This document shows positions 27,835 through 36,176 of a stretch of 64,000 nt of DNA, in pieces. The notes under the pieces were generated by a model. The model had not been told where the DNA came from. It ran no database searches and saw only the letters and a list, made by a program, of their open reading frames with translations. Location: NCBI RefSeq assembly GCF_030646165.1, contig NZ_JAUTDO010000010.1, positions 1 through 64,000 of the forward strand, given 5' to 3'. Positions within the stretch are counted from its first letter, which is position 1. Each line of letters opens with the position of its first letter. The DNA comes from Conexibacter sp. CPCC 206217 (GTDB taxonomy: Bacteria; Actinomycetota; Thermoleophilia; Solirubrobacterales; Solirubrobacteraceae). Both the position numbers and the translations under genes were made by a program.

Positions 27835-28476
27835 ATGACAACGCCTCCGTCCACGCGCAGCGTCAAGTTCTCCGACGACGAACGGGGCGGCTGGTCGTCC
27901 GATCGTCCGCGCCGCGAGGGCGCGCCGAACCGACCGGCGGACGTCTCTGTGCGCTGCCAGGTGCTCGGCCCGACCGACCGCATGCGTTACACGCCCGGCA
28001 GCCTCGTGATGATCGTCTCGCCGGACCACGCCGAGCGCGATCGCTTCGCGAGACGGACGCTGCTGGAGGACCAGGCGGCGGTGCTGTCGCTCGACAAGGT
28101 CCGCACGCTGCTGCGCGGCCGCGTGCCGGAGGGCCAGGAGGAGGAGCGCGCCTCGCAGCTGATCGACGCCGCGGCGGCGAAGCGCTTCGCCGCTGGCGAG
28201 TCGGTCGTGATCGCGGCCGACAGCCTCACCTTCGAGGAGCGCGACCACTGGGTGCGGCTCGCGCACGCCAACCGCCGCCCGCGTCACCTCGTCCTGATCG
28301 AGGTCGGCCGCGATCGCGTCGCCGACGAGGACAGGCCGGCCCTGAACGACCTGCGCCGCAAGCTCGACGCCGGCGAGCTCGGCGACGAGGGCTTCCACAC
28401 CGCGCTGCGCCTCAGCGGCCCGACGATCGGCGAGCTGAAGCGCATCGTCTTCCGCCCGCCGCCGCGGGACGAGTAG
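27835..28476 (+). CDS. Degenerate P-loop (AAA/Zeta/PNKP-like) kinase-family protein lacking Walker A
   Basis: A 213-residue protein. From residue 57 it follows the pattern of small P-loop kinases (LVMIVSP...ARRTLLEDQAAVLSLDKVRT, then AAAAKRFAAGESVVIAADSL, FEERDHWVRLAHANRRPRHL). The position where the family has GPPGSGKST reads SPDHAERDR (residues 62-70), with no Gly-Lys-Ser/Thr, so nucleotide binding of the usual kind is unlikely. The DNA-proximal Asp (SLDKVR) and the 'A..S/NL...R' block are kept. The first 45 residues are charged and probably disordered. It lies downstream of cspA and its terminator. Function unknown; a pseudo-enzyme is my reading. Confidence 0.7.
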   Translation: MTTPPSTRSVKFSDDERGGWSSDRPRREGAPNRPADVSVRCQVLGPTDRMRYTPGSLVMIVSPDHAERDRFARRTLLEDQAAVLSLDKVRTLLRGRVPEGQEEERASQLIDAAAAKRFAAGESVVIAADSLTFEERDHWVRLAHANRRPRHLVLIEVGRDRVADEDRPALNDLRRKLDAGELGDEGFHTALRLSGPTIGELKRIVFRPPPRDE

Positions 28477-28535
28477 GGCTCACGCCGGCAGCATCGGGCG
28501 CGCGGCCGCGCTCGGCGCGCCGGCCGAGCCGGCGC

Positions 28536-29342
28536 TCAGGCAGCCGCCGCCACCCGCAGCGCCGCGGCATGCGCGGCGAGGGCGCTGCGACCGCGCGAGG
28601 TGAGGCTCAGCTGTTGGACGCGGCGCGGCCAGCCCTCGGACGCGGTCGTCGCGAATCCCGCGCTCTCCAGGCGCAGGATCCGCGCGCTCAGCGCGGCGTC
28701 CTCCCAATGCGTCGCGTCGCGCACGAAGCTGCGGTTGACGTTGCGCGCGGGCGCCAGCAGCGCGGCGAGCGCGAGCTGGTCGGGCGCGGCGAAGAGCGGC
28801 TCCAGCGCCGGCTCCGGATCGGGCCCGAAGGCGTCGGCGAAGCTGACGTCGGGCAGCACGCGGCGGACCTCGTCGTGGCGCTCGCGCCGGTCGAGCACGA
28901 TCCGGCCGAGCGGCAGCACCGTCAGCGCGACGACCGCGCCGGTGACCGTGTTGGGATACGCGATCCCGCGCTGCTGCAGCTGTCTGAGCAGCCGCTTCGG
29001 GAGCAGCGCGCTCGCGATCAGCGTGATCGATGCCGCGACGGTCAGGCCGCGGCGGGCGGCGGGCGCGGTCGGCGACGGCGCGTCCAGTTCCACGCGCGGC
29101 GCCTCGCGGTTGCTGCGCAGCAATCTGACGACCGTCTCGCTGACGGCAGCGGCGGTGCGGATCGTGCGGGAGCGAGGCCCGTCGTCGAGGTCTCTCGACG
29201 CGTGGAACGCGAACACCGACGCCATGTCGAGCAGCAGCGGCCACAGCGGCGGCCGCTTCTCGTACTCCGCCACGACCATGCGGTGGTAGCGCGAGAGGGC
29301 AGCGAGCATGCGAGCGGCGTCGGCGGGCGGCAACGGCGTCAT
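28536..29342 (-). CDS. Hypothetical protein with two hydrophobic segments and winged-helix-like C-terminus
   Basis: A 268-residue protein I do not recognise. A helical N-terminal part (AALSRYHRMVVAEYEKRPPL) is followed by two hydrophobic stretches (LTVAASITLIASALLP and TVTGAVVALTVLPLG). The C-terminal 70 residues read like a MarR-type winged helix (WEDAALSARILRLESAGF, RVQQLSLTSRGRSALAAH). Coding is supported by codon use and length. It could be a membrane-linked regulator; this is speculative. Confidence 0.55.
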   Translation of the reverse strand: MTPLPPADAARMLAALSRYHRMVVAEYEKRPPLWPLLLDMASVFAFHASRDLDDGPRSRTIRTAAAVSETVVRLLRSNREAPRVELDAPSPTAPAARRGLTVAASITLIASALLPKRLLRQLQQRGIAYPNTVTGAVVALTVLPLGRIVLDRRERHDEVRRVLPDVSFADAFGPDPEPALEPLFAAPDQLALAALLAPARNVNRSFVRDATHWEDAALSARILRLESAGFATTASEGWPRRVQQLSLTSRGRSALAAHAAALRVAAAA

Positions 29343-29406
29343 GCGCGCCAGTATGACCGCGCCGAAGCGTTCGCGCGACGCGGCGTCCGCGGACGTACGA
29401 GCGATG

Positions 29407-30276
29407 TCATCCCACCTCGTGGCGCCCGCGCAAGCGCGCGGCGATGGCGAGTGTCGGCGCGTCGAGCGGGATCTCGCTGACGGGGCCGCGGGCGGACAGC
29501 TCGTCGCGCAGGGCGCGCGCGACGTCGTCGACGGTCACGCCCGGCGTGAGGTCCTCGACGGCGCCGACGGTCGCGGGGTCGAGCGGGAGCGCGAGCTGGG
29601 CGTGGACCGCTTCGAGCACCGCGCGGGCGCGCGCGCCGCCGGTCACCAGCAGCAGCCCCTCGGTCCAGGTCGCGTCGCGCTTGACCCGCTGCGACAGCCC
29701 CGACAGCTTGATCCCGCCGGCGTGCAGGCTCCAGTCGCCGGGGCAGTACTCGTCCGGCAGCTGCCCGCGCTGCGCGACGACGCCGACGCGCGCGAGCGCG
29801 CCCAGCACCAGCGCCGCGAGCCACTCGAAGCGCTCGCCGGTGGTCGACAGCGGGTCCGCGGGCTGCGCGATCCCGAACGAGATCGCGCCATCGTGGATCG
29901 CCGCCGCGCGCCCGCCGCCGACGCGCAGCGTGGGGGCGAAGCCGTGCTCGCGCGCGGTCGCGACCGCAGCGGGAAAGCCCGGCAGGATCCGGTCGAGGCG
30001 GCCGAACGAGAACGTCGGCGCCGGGCGCCCGATGCGGAACAGCGGCACCGCGCTCAGCCCCGCTGTCTCCAGCAGCGCCGACCCGAGCGCCACGTCGAGC
30101 ACCGGATCGCGCGCGAGCGAGGCGGTCAGGAGGCGGGTCGGCTGCGCTGGCGCGCCGGCCGCGGGCGATGCCGCGCCGACGTCGGCGCGTGCCGCACCGG
30201 CCGCGCGCGAAGCTCCGCGTCCGCTCTCGGCCACGCGCGCCAGCGGCTCGGCCGCGATCTCGTCAGGCGCTGCCAC
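29407..30276 (-). CDS. Lipoate-protein ligase A/octanoyltransferase-family protein
   Basis: A 289-residue BPL_LplA_LipB-fold protein. Family blocks are LRVGGGRAAAIHDGAISFGI (the RRxxGGGxVxHD region, here with Ala-Ala substitutions), DEYCPGDWSLHAGG and IKLSGLSQRVKRDATW with the conserved Lys. Such enzymes attach lipoyl or octanoyl groups to carrier lysines. The first 45 residues are Ala-rich and may be non-native; a later start is possible. Its ATG lies 14 bases inside the end of the DAHP synthase gene, so the two are translated as an overlapping pair. Confidence 0.75.
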   Translation of the reverse strand: MAAPDEIAAEPLARVAESGRGASRAAGAARADVGAASPAAGAPAQPTRLLTASLARDPVLDVALGSALLETAGLSAVPLFRIGRPAPTFSFGRLDRILPGFPAAVATAREHGFAPTLRVGGGRAAAIHDGAISFGIAQPADPLSTTGERFEWLAALVLGALARVGVVAQRGQLPDEYCPGDWSLHAGGIKLSGLSQRVKRDATWTEGLLLVTGGARARAVLEAVHAQLALPLDPATVGAVEDLTPGVTVDDVARALRDELSARGPVSEIPLDAPTLAIAARLRGRHEVG

Positions 30277-31342
30277 GCCGGGCTCGCACCGCGGCGGCGA
30301 GCCCGTCGAGGACGTCGACCGTCGTGTCCCAGTCGATGCACTTGTCCGTGATCGACTGTCCGTACGTGAGGCCCTCGCGGCCGTTGAGCACCTTCTGGCT
30401 GCCGGCGACGAGGAACGACTCGAGCATCACGCCCACGATCGCGGCGTTGCCGCCCGCGACCTGCTCGCCGATCGCCGCGGCGACGAGCGGCTGGCGCTCG
30501 TGGTCCTTGTTGCTGTTGTCGTGCGAGGCGTCGACGATGACCCGCTCGCGCAGGCCCGCCGCGTTCATCCGCGCGAGCGCGTCGCCGACGCCGTCGGCCT
30601 CGTAGTTCGTGATGCCGCGGCCGCCGCGCAGGATGATGTGGCCGTCCGGGTTGCCGCGCGTCGTGAAGACGGCGGGCGTGCCCGACTCGGCGACGCCGGC
30701 GAAGGTGTGCGGCGCAGCCGCCGCGCGGACGGCGTCGACCGCGATCCCGATGTCGCCGGTCGTGCCGTTCTTGAAGCCGACCGGCATCGACAGCCCGGAG
30801 GCGAGCTGGCGGTGCGTCTGGCTCTCGGTCGTGCGCGCGCCGATCGCGCCCCACGAGACGGTGTCGGCGATGTACTGCGGGATGATCGGGTCGAGGAACT
30901 CGCAGCCGACCGGCAGGCCGAGCTCCAGCACCTCGAGCAGCAGTCTGCGCGCCAGACGCAGGCCGGTGTTGACGTCGTTGGAGCCGTCCAGGTGGGGATC
31001 GTTGATGAGCCCCTTCCAGCCGGTCGTCGTGCGCGGCTTCTCGAAGTAGACGCGCATCGCGATCAGCAGGTCGGACCTGTGCTGCGCCGCGGCGGCCGCG
31101 AGCAGTCTCGCGTACTCCAGCCCCGCGTCGGCGTCGTGGACGCTGCACGGTCCGACGACGACGAGCAGGCGGTCGTCGTCGCCGTTGAGGACGCGCGTGG
31201 TGTCGTTGCGCCCGGCGAGCACGACCTCGGCCTGGCGGTCGTTCAGCGGCAGCTGATGCAGCATCAGCGCCGGCGTCACGAGCGGGATGATCTGCGCGAT
31301 GCGCTGGTCGCGCAGCTCTTCGAGGTGTCGGGTCAGGCTCAC
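30263..31342 (-). CDS. aroF: 3-deoxy-7-phosphoheptulonate (DAHP) synthase, class I
   Basis: A 359-residue enzyme that joins phosphoenolpyruvate and erythrose-4-phosphate in the first step of aromatic amino acid synthesis. Diagnostic blocks are VVVGPCSVHDADAGLEYARL, MRVYFEKPRTTTGWKGLIND, SWGAIGARTTESQTHRQLAS, MPVGFKNGTTGD and VIVDASHDNSNKDHERQP, all typical of the AroF/G/H class. Overlapping the lipoate-ligase-like gene downstream suggests co-expression. Which of the AroF/G/H feedback types it belongs to cannot be read with certainty, so the symbol is generic. Confidence 0.93.
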   Translation of the reverse strand: MSLTRHLEELRDQRIAQIIPLVTPALMLHQLPLNDRQAEVVLAGRNDTTRVLNGDDDRLLVVVGPCSVHDADAGLEYARLLAAAAAQHRSDLLIAMRVYFEKPRTTTGWKGLINDPHLDGSNDVNTGLRLARRLLLEVLELGLPVGCEFLDPIIPQYIADTVSWGAIGARTTESQTHRQLASGLSMPVGFKNGTTGDIGIAVDAVRAAAAPHTFAGVAESGTPAVFTTRGNPDGHIILRGGRGITNYEADGVGDALARMNAAGLRERVIVDASHDNSNKDHERQPLVAAAIGEQVAGGNAAIVGVMLESFLVAGSQKVLNGREGLTYGQSITDKCIDWDTTVDVLDGLAAAVRARRGSA

Positions 31343-31438
31343 GTGAGCGAGGATACCGGGAGTGCCGCCGGCGGCCGGGGGAGAACCTGCGGAGGCGGCT
31401 GGTGGCGGCTCGGCGCCGCGCCGGCGCCCGGCCGCCGC

Positions 31439-32404
31439 TCAGGCGCTGACGGCCCGCTTCGCCGCCAGCTTCGCCGGATCGACGCGCACGACGTCCCACG
31501 CCAGCCCGAGCTTCTCCAGCAGCGTGATGACGCTGGCGGAGATGTCGAACTGGCCGCGCTCGACGCCGTGGCGCGCGGACGTGGGGAAGGCGTGGTGGGC
31601 GTTGTGCCACGCCTCGCCAAGCGTGAACGGCGCCAACCAGGCGACGTTGCGCGACTCGTCGCCGGTCTCGAACGGGCGCCGGCCGAAGAAGTGGCAGAGC
31701 GAGTTGATCGAGTACGTCGCGTGGTGCAGCAGCAGCGTCCGTACCAGGCCGCCCCACAGCATCCCCGTCACGCCGGCCTGCCACGAGAAGCCGCCGAGCA
31801 GGAAGCCGAGCGCGCCGGCGATCAGGAACCCGCCGATCGCCCAGAATATGAACGTGCGGTCGACCCACGCGACGACCGGATCTCTCATCAGGTCCGGCGC
31901 GTAGCGCGTCTTGTTGCCGCGATGCGTGTGCACGAACAGCCAGCCGACGTGCGCGTGCGCGAGGCCGCTGAGCGCGCCCTTGAGGCCGTGACCGTGCTCG
32001 ACGTGCGGGCTGTGCGGATCGCCGAACTGGTCGGAGAAGGCGTGGTGCTTGCGGTGGTCGGCGACCCACGAGATGACCGGCCCCTCGATCGCCATCGAGC
32101 CGAGTGCGGCGAACACCCCGCGCAGCGCCGGCGTCGTCTTGAACGCGCGGTGCGTGAAGAGGCGGTGGAAGCCGACCGTGATCCCGAGCCCCGTGAAGAG
32201 GTACATGATCGCGAGCACGACGAGGTCGTTCCAGCCGAGCGCGACGGCCCACAGCTGCCAGCCGACGAGGCCCAGCGCGAGCACCGGCACGATCGTCACC
32301 AGCCCGGTGACGAAGCGGTCGAGCCGTTCGTTCTCGACGGGCTGGACATCGGCTGCGGTGGGGCCGGCCGGCGGGGCCGTCCCAGTTCGATCGGCACGAT
32401 CCAT
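31439..32404 (-). CDS. Acyl-CoA/fatty acid delta-9 desaturase-like membrane enzyme
   Basis: A 321-residue di-iron desaturase. Three His boxes: HRLFTH (80-85), HRKHH (117-121) and HNAHH near residue 265, with four hydrophobic segments between them (VTIVPVLALGLVGWQLW, VLAIMYLFTGLGITVGF and two more). It introduces a double bond into membrane acyl chains using oxygen. GAGGAGG precedes ATG 32404. A TACGAT box lies about 42 bases upstream (32446-32451) and a putative iron box further upstream at 32482-32495. Confidence 0.9.
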   Translation of the reverse strand: MDRADRTGTAPPAGPTAADVQPVENERLDRFVTGLVTIVPVLALGLVGWQLWAVALGWNDLVVLAIMYLFTGLGITVGFHRLFTHRAFKTTPALRGVFAALGSMAIEGPVISWVADHRKHHAFSDQFGDPHSPHVEHGHGLKGALSGLAHAHVGWLFVHTHRGNKTRYAPDLMRDPVVAWVDRTFIFWAIGGFLIAGALGFLLGGFSWQAGVTGMLWGGLVRTLLLHHATYSINSLCHFFGRRPFETGDESRNVAWLAPFTLGEAWHNAHHAFPTSARHGVERGQFDISASVITLLEKLGLAWDVVRVDPAKLAAKRAVSA

Positions 32405-32481
32405 GACGGTCCTCCTCGCGGTGATAGATGGGCGCCTGTGCCCCCATCGTACCGCCGCGAGGCGCGGCTCACGCCGCTTTC

Positions 32482-32495
32482 TTAGGGACCCCTTA
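32482..32495. promoter_or_regulatory. Candidate iron box (TTAGGG-AC-CCCTTA) upstream of the desaturase
   Basis: Same six-base arms and two-base spacer as at 27327-27340. It sits 78 bases before the desaturase ATG, about 31 bases upstream of a TACGAT box, and directly after the stop of the upstream RND gene. Confidence 0.45.
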
Positions 32496-34685
32496 CTACG
32501 CGACCGGCTCCTTCTTCTCCAGCGAGTGCTCGATCGCCTCCTGGCGCTCGGCGTCGGTCTGCGTGTCGACCTCGTGGCCGTCGAGCGAGATGTTCGGGAT
32601 CACCTTGTCCATCCAGGCCGGCATCCACCACGCTCTGTCACCGAGCAGCAGCACGACGGCGGGCGCGATCACGAGCCGCACGATCAGCACGTCTATGAGG
32701 ATCGCGAGGCCGAGGCCGACGCCGAACATCTTCGCGACGACGTCGGGCTGCGAGACGAACGCGAGGAAGACGGACGCCATGATCAGGCCGGCGAACAGGA
32801 TCACCTTGCCGATCCGCGAGACGCCGTGGATGACGGACTCACGCGGGCGGTCGCCCTCGTGGTAGGCCTCGCGCACGCGGGAGAGCAGGAAGACGTTGTA
32901 GTCCATGCTCAACCCGAACAGGATCGCGAACAGCATCACCGGCACGAACGAGACGATCGGCACGTCGGAGTCGGCGCCGATCAGGCTCGCGCCCCAGCCT
33001 CTCTGGAAGACGAGCGTGATGATGCCGTAAGCCGCGCCGATCGACAGCAGGTTGAAGACCGCCGAGGCGAGCGGCACCCAGATCGAGCGGAAGGCCGCGA
33101 TCAGCAGCAGCACCGACAGGCCGATCACGACCGCGATGAACAGCGGCAGGCGCGCGGAGACCTTCGCCGAGAAGTCCTTGAAGCCGGCCGTCTGGCCGCC
33201 GACGTAGACCTTCAGCGGGGTGCCGGCGATCGCCGCGGGGATGACGCTGTCGCGCAGGTGGTCGACCAGTTCGTCGGTCGCCTCGTCCTGCGGCGAGGTC
33301 GACGGGATCACGGAGATCGTCGCCATCTCGCCGTCTCTGGACGGGGCGGCGGGCGACACGAAGACGATGCCTCTCGTGTCTCTGACGGCGCTTTCGAGTC
33401 TCGTCAGGTCGGCTCTGACGTCCTGGCCGGTGGGCGTGTCGACGGCGAGCAGGAACGGGCCGTTGGTGCCCGGGCCGAACGCGGCGCTGAGCTGGTCGTA
33501 GGCGATCCGCTGCGTCTTCGACGTCGGCTGGTTGCCGTCGTCGGGCTGGCCGAGGCGCATGCCGGTGACCGGCAGCGCGAGCAGGATCAGGATCAGGCCG
33601 CCGACCGCGATCGAGACCCACGGGCGCGCCGTGATCGTCGTCGCCCAGCGCTCGAACGCTCTCGACGGCAGCACGTGCTCCGGCTTCTTCGGCTTCAGCC
33701 ATCTCTTCAGCGCGCCGATCATGATCGGCAGGATCGTCAGCGACGAGACCACGACGGCGGCGACGCCGATCGCGGAGCCGATGCCGAGCTTGCCGATCAG
33801 CGGGATGCCGATCACGAGCAGGCCGGCGATCGCGACCATCACGATCAGGCCGGCTGCGACGACGGAGGCGCCGGACGTGGCGGCCGCCTTCGCGGAGGCG
33901 TCGGCTGGCGAGTCCCCGGCCGCGACTTGTTCTCGGTAACGGCCGATGATCAACAGCGAGTAGTCGATGCCGGCGCCGAGGCCGAGCATCACCGCGATCG
34001 TCGTCGCGAACTCGGGCAGGCCGAGCGGCTTGGCGAGGATCGCGAGCAGTATCTGGCCGAACGCCACGCCGAGCAGCGCGCCGATCAGCGTCGCCGCCAT
34101 CGCCGCACCAGAGCGGAACAGGATCGTCAGCAGGATGATCGCGATCGCGACGCCGACCAGTTCGCCGACGGGCGCGTCCTGCTCGGACGCGAGGTCGACG
34201 ATCTGCCCGCGCATCTCGACGTCGACGCCGGCTCTCTCCGGCGCGGTTCTCGCAGCGGTTTCGAGCTTCTCGCCATCTTCCTTCTCGAGGTCGTTGACCT
34301 CGACGTCGTAGCGCACGTCGGTGAGGGCGACGCGGCCGTCTCTGGAGACCTGGGCGAACGGATCGCCGACCTGCACGACGCCCGGCAGTCTTCTGATGTC
34401 GCCGAGCGCGGTCTCGATCGCGGCTCTGTTGCCCGGCTCGGACAGCGTGCCGCTCGGGACGCTGAAGACGACCTGCGCGTCAGCACCGGCAAGCGCGGGC
34501 GCGTGCGCACGGAAGAGGTCGATCGCCTGCTGCGACTCGGTCCCGGGGATCTCGAAGTCGTCGGCGGCTCTGCCACCCTGGCCGGCGAGGGCCCCGAGCA
34601 CGACGATCACGGCGATCGCGACGGCAAGGCTGCGCTTCCAGTGGGTTGTCAGTACACGCGCTATGCGTGCGAGGAGGGACGACAT
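32496..34685 (-). CDS. MMPL/RND-family transporter
   Basis: A 729-residue exporter with an N-terminal helix (SLAVAIAVIVVLGALAGQG), two periplasmic domains and two helix blocks; FATTIAVMLGLGAGIDYSLL and FVPVMLFAILFGLSMDYNVF are the repeated MMPL motifs. ATG 34685 is chosen because the N-terminal helix follows directly and CAGGAG lies upstream. The divergent TetR gene and the TTGCA-N5-TGCAA site overlapping a possible TTGACT -35 element suggest repression. Arginine is very often AGA here (TCT on the plus strand), for example clustered at 34200-34450. Confidence 0.92.
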   Translation of the reverse strand: MSSLLARIARVLTTHWKRSLAVAIAVIVVLGALAGQGGRAADDFEIPGTESQQAIDLFRAHAPALAGADAQVVFSVPSGTLSEPGNRAAIETALGDIRRLPGVVQVGDPFAQVSRDGRVALTDVRYDVEVNDLEKEDGEKLETAARTAPERAGVDVEMRGQIVDLASEQDAPVGELVGVAIAIILLTILFRSGAAMAATLIGALLGVAFGQILLAILAKPLGLPEFATTIAVMLGLGAGIDYSLLIIGRYREQVAAGDSPADASAKAAATSGASVVAAGLIVMVAIAGLLVIGIPLIGKLGIGSAIGVAAVVVSSLTILPIMIGALKRWLKPKKPEHVLPSRAFERWATTITARPWVSIAVGGLILILLALPVTGMRLGQPDDGNQPTSKTQRIAYDQLSAAFGPGTNGPFLLAVDTPTGQDVRADLTRLESAVRDTRGIVFVSPAAPSRDGEMATISVIPSTSPQDEATDELVDHLRDSVIPAAIAGTPLKVYVGGQTAGFKDFSAKVSARLPLFIAVVIGLSVLLLIAAFRSIWVPLASAVFNLLSIGAAYGIITLVFQRGWGASLIGADSDVPIVSFVPVMLFAILFGLSMDYNVFLLSRVREAYHEGDRPRESVIHGVSRIGKVILFAGLIMASVFLAFVSQPDVVAKMFGVGLGLAILIDVLIVRLVIAPAVVLLLGDRAWWMPAWMDKVIPNISLDGHEVDTQTDAERQEAIEHSLEKKEPVA

Positions 34686-34757
34686 CCGGACTCCTGAGAG
34701 GTTTCGGGGGCGAAGGGCGCAGGAGCGCCGGTGCAAGGTATCACAGAGCATGTAGAA

Positions 34758-34772
34758 TTGCAGTCAATGCAA
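34758..34772. promoter_or_regulatory. Candidate TetR operator (TTGCA-GTCAA-TGCAA)
   Basis: Perfect five-base inverted repeat in an AT-rich island between the divergent RND and TetR genes. Its centre overlaps, on the minus strand, TTGACT, a plausible -35 box for the RND gene with TGATAC about 18 bases further. Confidence 0.55.
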
Positions 34773-34814
34773 CTTTTCATCGCTCGAAGAAGTGCAAACG
34801 TTGCTGATCGCGGT

Positions 34815-34820
34815 TAGGCT
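34815..34820 (+). promoter_or_regulatory. Leaderless -10 box (TAGGCT) of the TetR gene
   Basis: TAGGCT lies 6 bases before ATG 34827 with no ribosome-binding site. Confidence 0.5.
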
Positions 34821-34826
34821 CATGGC

Positions 34827-35576
34827 ATGAGCGAGCGGGAGAGCGATCGCGACGGCGCGTTGGCGCCCGTCGAAGCGCTGCCGGTGGCGGGCTGCGCCGC
34901 CGGGCGCCCGGGCCTGCGCGAGCGCAAGAAGCTGCGCACGTACGAGACGATCGCCCAGGTCGCGCTCGACCTGTTCGAGCGCCAGGGCTTCCGCGCGACG
35001 ACGATCGCCCAGATCGCCGACGCCGCCGACGTCTCCCCGCGCACCGTCTCCGCCTACTTCCCGGCGAAGGAGGACCTGCTCTTCCCGCACTCGGCCGAGA
35101 TGTTCGAGGCGCTGGGGGAGCGGCTCAGCGACCGCCCCGCAGGGCAGCTGGCGACCGACGCCCTGCGCGCCTGGATCGCCGAGCTGTTCGACGATCACGC
35201 GACCAAGACGGAGCACGACCGCGAGCGCGTGCGGCGCCGCGTGATCGAGGCCGACGACGCGCTGCTCGCGTACGAGCGCCAGCAGCTCGGCAAGGGCGAG
35301 CGGCTGTTCGCCGAGGCGATCGCGCGCGACCTCGGCACCGGGCCCGACGACGTCGCGGCGCAGCTGGCCGCCGCCGCCGCGGTCGGCGCGCTCGCCGCGA
35401 TCGGGCGCGTGCACGACGAGCAGGAGCGCGAGTTCAGCGATCCGGTCGCGCATCGCGAGGCGGCGCTGGCGCTGGTCGACCAGGCGATCGTCTTCCTCAG
35501 CGGCGGCGTGCGCGAGCTGCGCGCCCAGCGCGGCGATCCGCCGCTGCGGCCGGCGCATGCCGCGGCCGAGGGCTAG
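34827..35576 (+). CDS. TetR-family regulator divergent from the RND exporter
   Basis: A 249-residue regulator. After a 30-residue flexible start, the DNA-binding domain reads RERKKLRTYETIAQVALDLF and ATTIAQIADAADVSPRTVSA, followed by YFPAKEDLLFPH. The C-terminal domain is the TetR_C type seen beside exporters. A leaderless start at 34827 is supported by TAGGCT at 34815. It most likely represses the exporter at 32496 through the site at 34758. Confidence 0.88.
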   Translation: MSERESDRDGALAPVEALPVAGCAAGRPGLRERKKLRTYETIAQVALDLFERQGFRATTIAQIADAADVSPRTVSAYFPAKEDLLFPHSAEMFEALGERLSDRPAGQLATDALRAWIAELFDDHATKTEHDRERVRRRVIEADDALLAYERQQLGKGERLFAEAIARDLGTGPDDVAAQLAAAAAVGALAAIGRVHDEQEREFSDPVAHREAALALVDQAIVFLSGGVRELRAQRGDPPLRPAHAAAEG

Positions 35577-35644
35577 AGCCGAGCCCGCCGCGCGCGTGAC
35601 GACGCGGCGCCCCGAGATCAAGGTCCTGATGACGGTCGCTCGCG

Positions 35645-35650
35645 TACCCT
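35645..35650 (+). promoter_or_regulatory. Leaderless -10 box (TACCCT) before a small ORF
   Basis: TACCCT lies 7 bases before the ATG at 35658, the same geometry as the other leaderless genes in the window. Confidence 0.35.
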
Positions 35651-35657
35651 TCGGTAG

Positions 35658-35750
35658 ATGAGCGCGACAGACCCGATCCCGCTCGACGACGCGCGCGTGC
35701 GGATGCTGATGGACGTCGCGCTCGCGCCCGTGGCGCACGAGGCCGGCTGA
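35658..35750 (+). CDS. Possible 30-residue leader protein
   Basis: A short frame reading MSATDPIPLDDARVRMLMDV and ten more residues. It stops one base before the ATG of the thiamine-binding-like gene and starts 7 bases after a TACCCT box. The position suggests the real start of the transcription unit, with translation of the next gene coupled to it. No known function; it might also be a chance frame. Confidence 0.35.
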   Translation: MSATDPIPLDDARVRMLMDVALAPVAHEAG

Positions 35751-35751
35751 G

Positions 35752-36081
35752 ATGGCGACCGCCGACCTCACGATCCTCGCGCTCGGCCGCGCCGGCGCCA
35801 GCGCGAGCGAATACGTCGCCGAGGTGCAGCGGCGACTCGCCGCGCAGGACCGCGTCGTCTACCAGATGCACGCGATGGGCACGTCGCTGCAGGGCTCGAC
35901 GGCGGACATCCTCGCGGTCGTCGGCGAGTTGCACGCGATCCCGTTCGAGCTGGGCATCCCGCGCGTCTACACCGTCCTGAAGCTCGACGAGCGGCGCGAC
36001 AAGCCCGAGCAGACGCTCGACGACAAGATCCGCTCGGTCGAGCAGCGCCTCGCCGCGGACTTCGACGGGCCGAGCGACTGA
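35752..36081 (+). CDS. MTH1187/YkoF-type thiamine-binding family protein (UPF0045)
   Basis: A 109-residue ferredoxin-like fold protein: ADLTILALGRAGASASEYVA, then VVYQMHAMGTSLQGSTADIL with the conserved 'M.T.(I/L)(E/Q)G' block. Family members bind thiamine or hydroxymethylpyrimidine and form homotetramers. There is no thiamine gene nearby to confirm the role. Confidence 0.85.
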   Translation: MATADLTILALGRAGASASEYVAEVQRRLAAQDRVVYQMHAMGTSLQGSTADILAVVGELHAIPFELGIPRVYTVLKLDERRDKPEQTLDDKIRSVEQRLAADFDGPSD

Positions 36082-36161
36082 CGCATCGTCGGGGCGCGCG
36101 CCGCAGCGCCGCGCACGCGCGCCCAGCGATCCAGCCCGCCCGCGGCGTCTCGCGACTGCGG

Positions 36162-36167
36162 TAGCCT
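36162..36167 (+). promoter_or_regulatory. -10 box (TAGCCT) of the M23 peptidase gene
   Basis: TAGCCT ends 9 bases before GTG 36177; the transcript would be leaderless or nearly so. Confidence 0.4.
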
Positions 36168-36176
36168 GGCGCGCCG

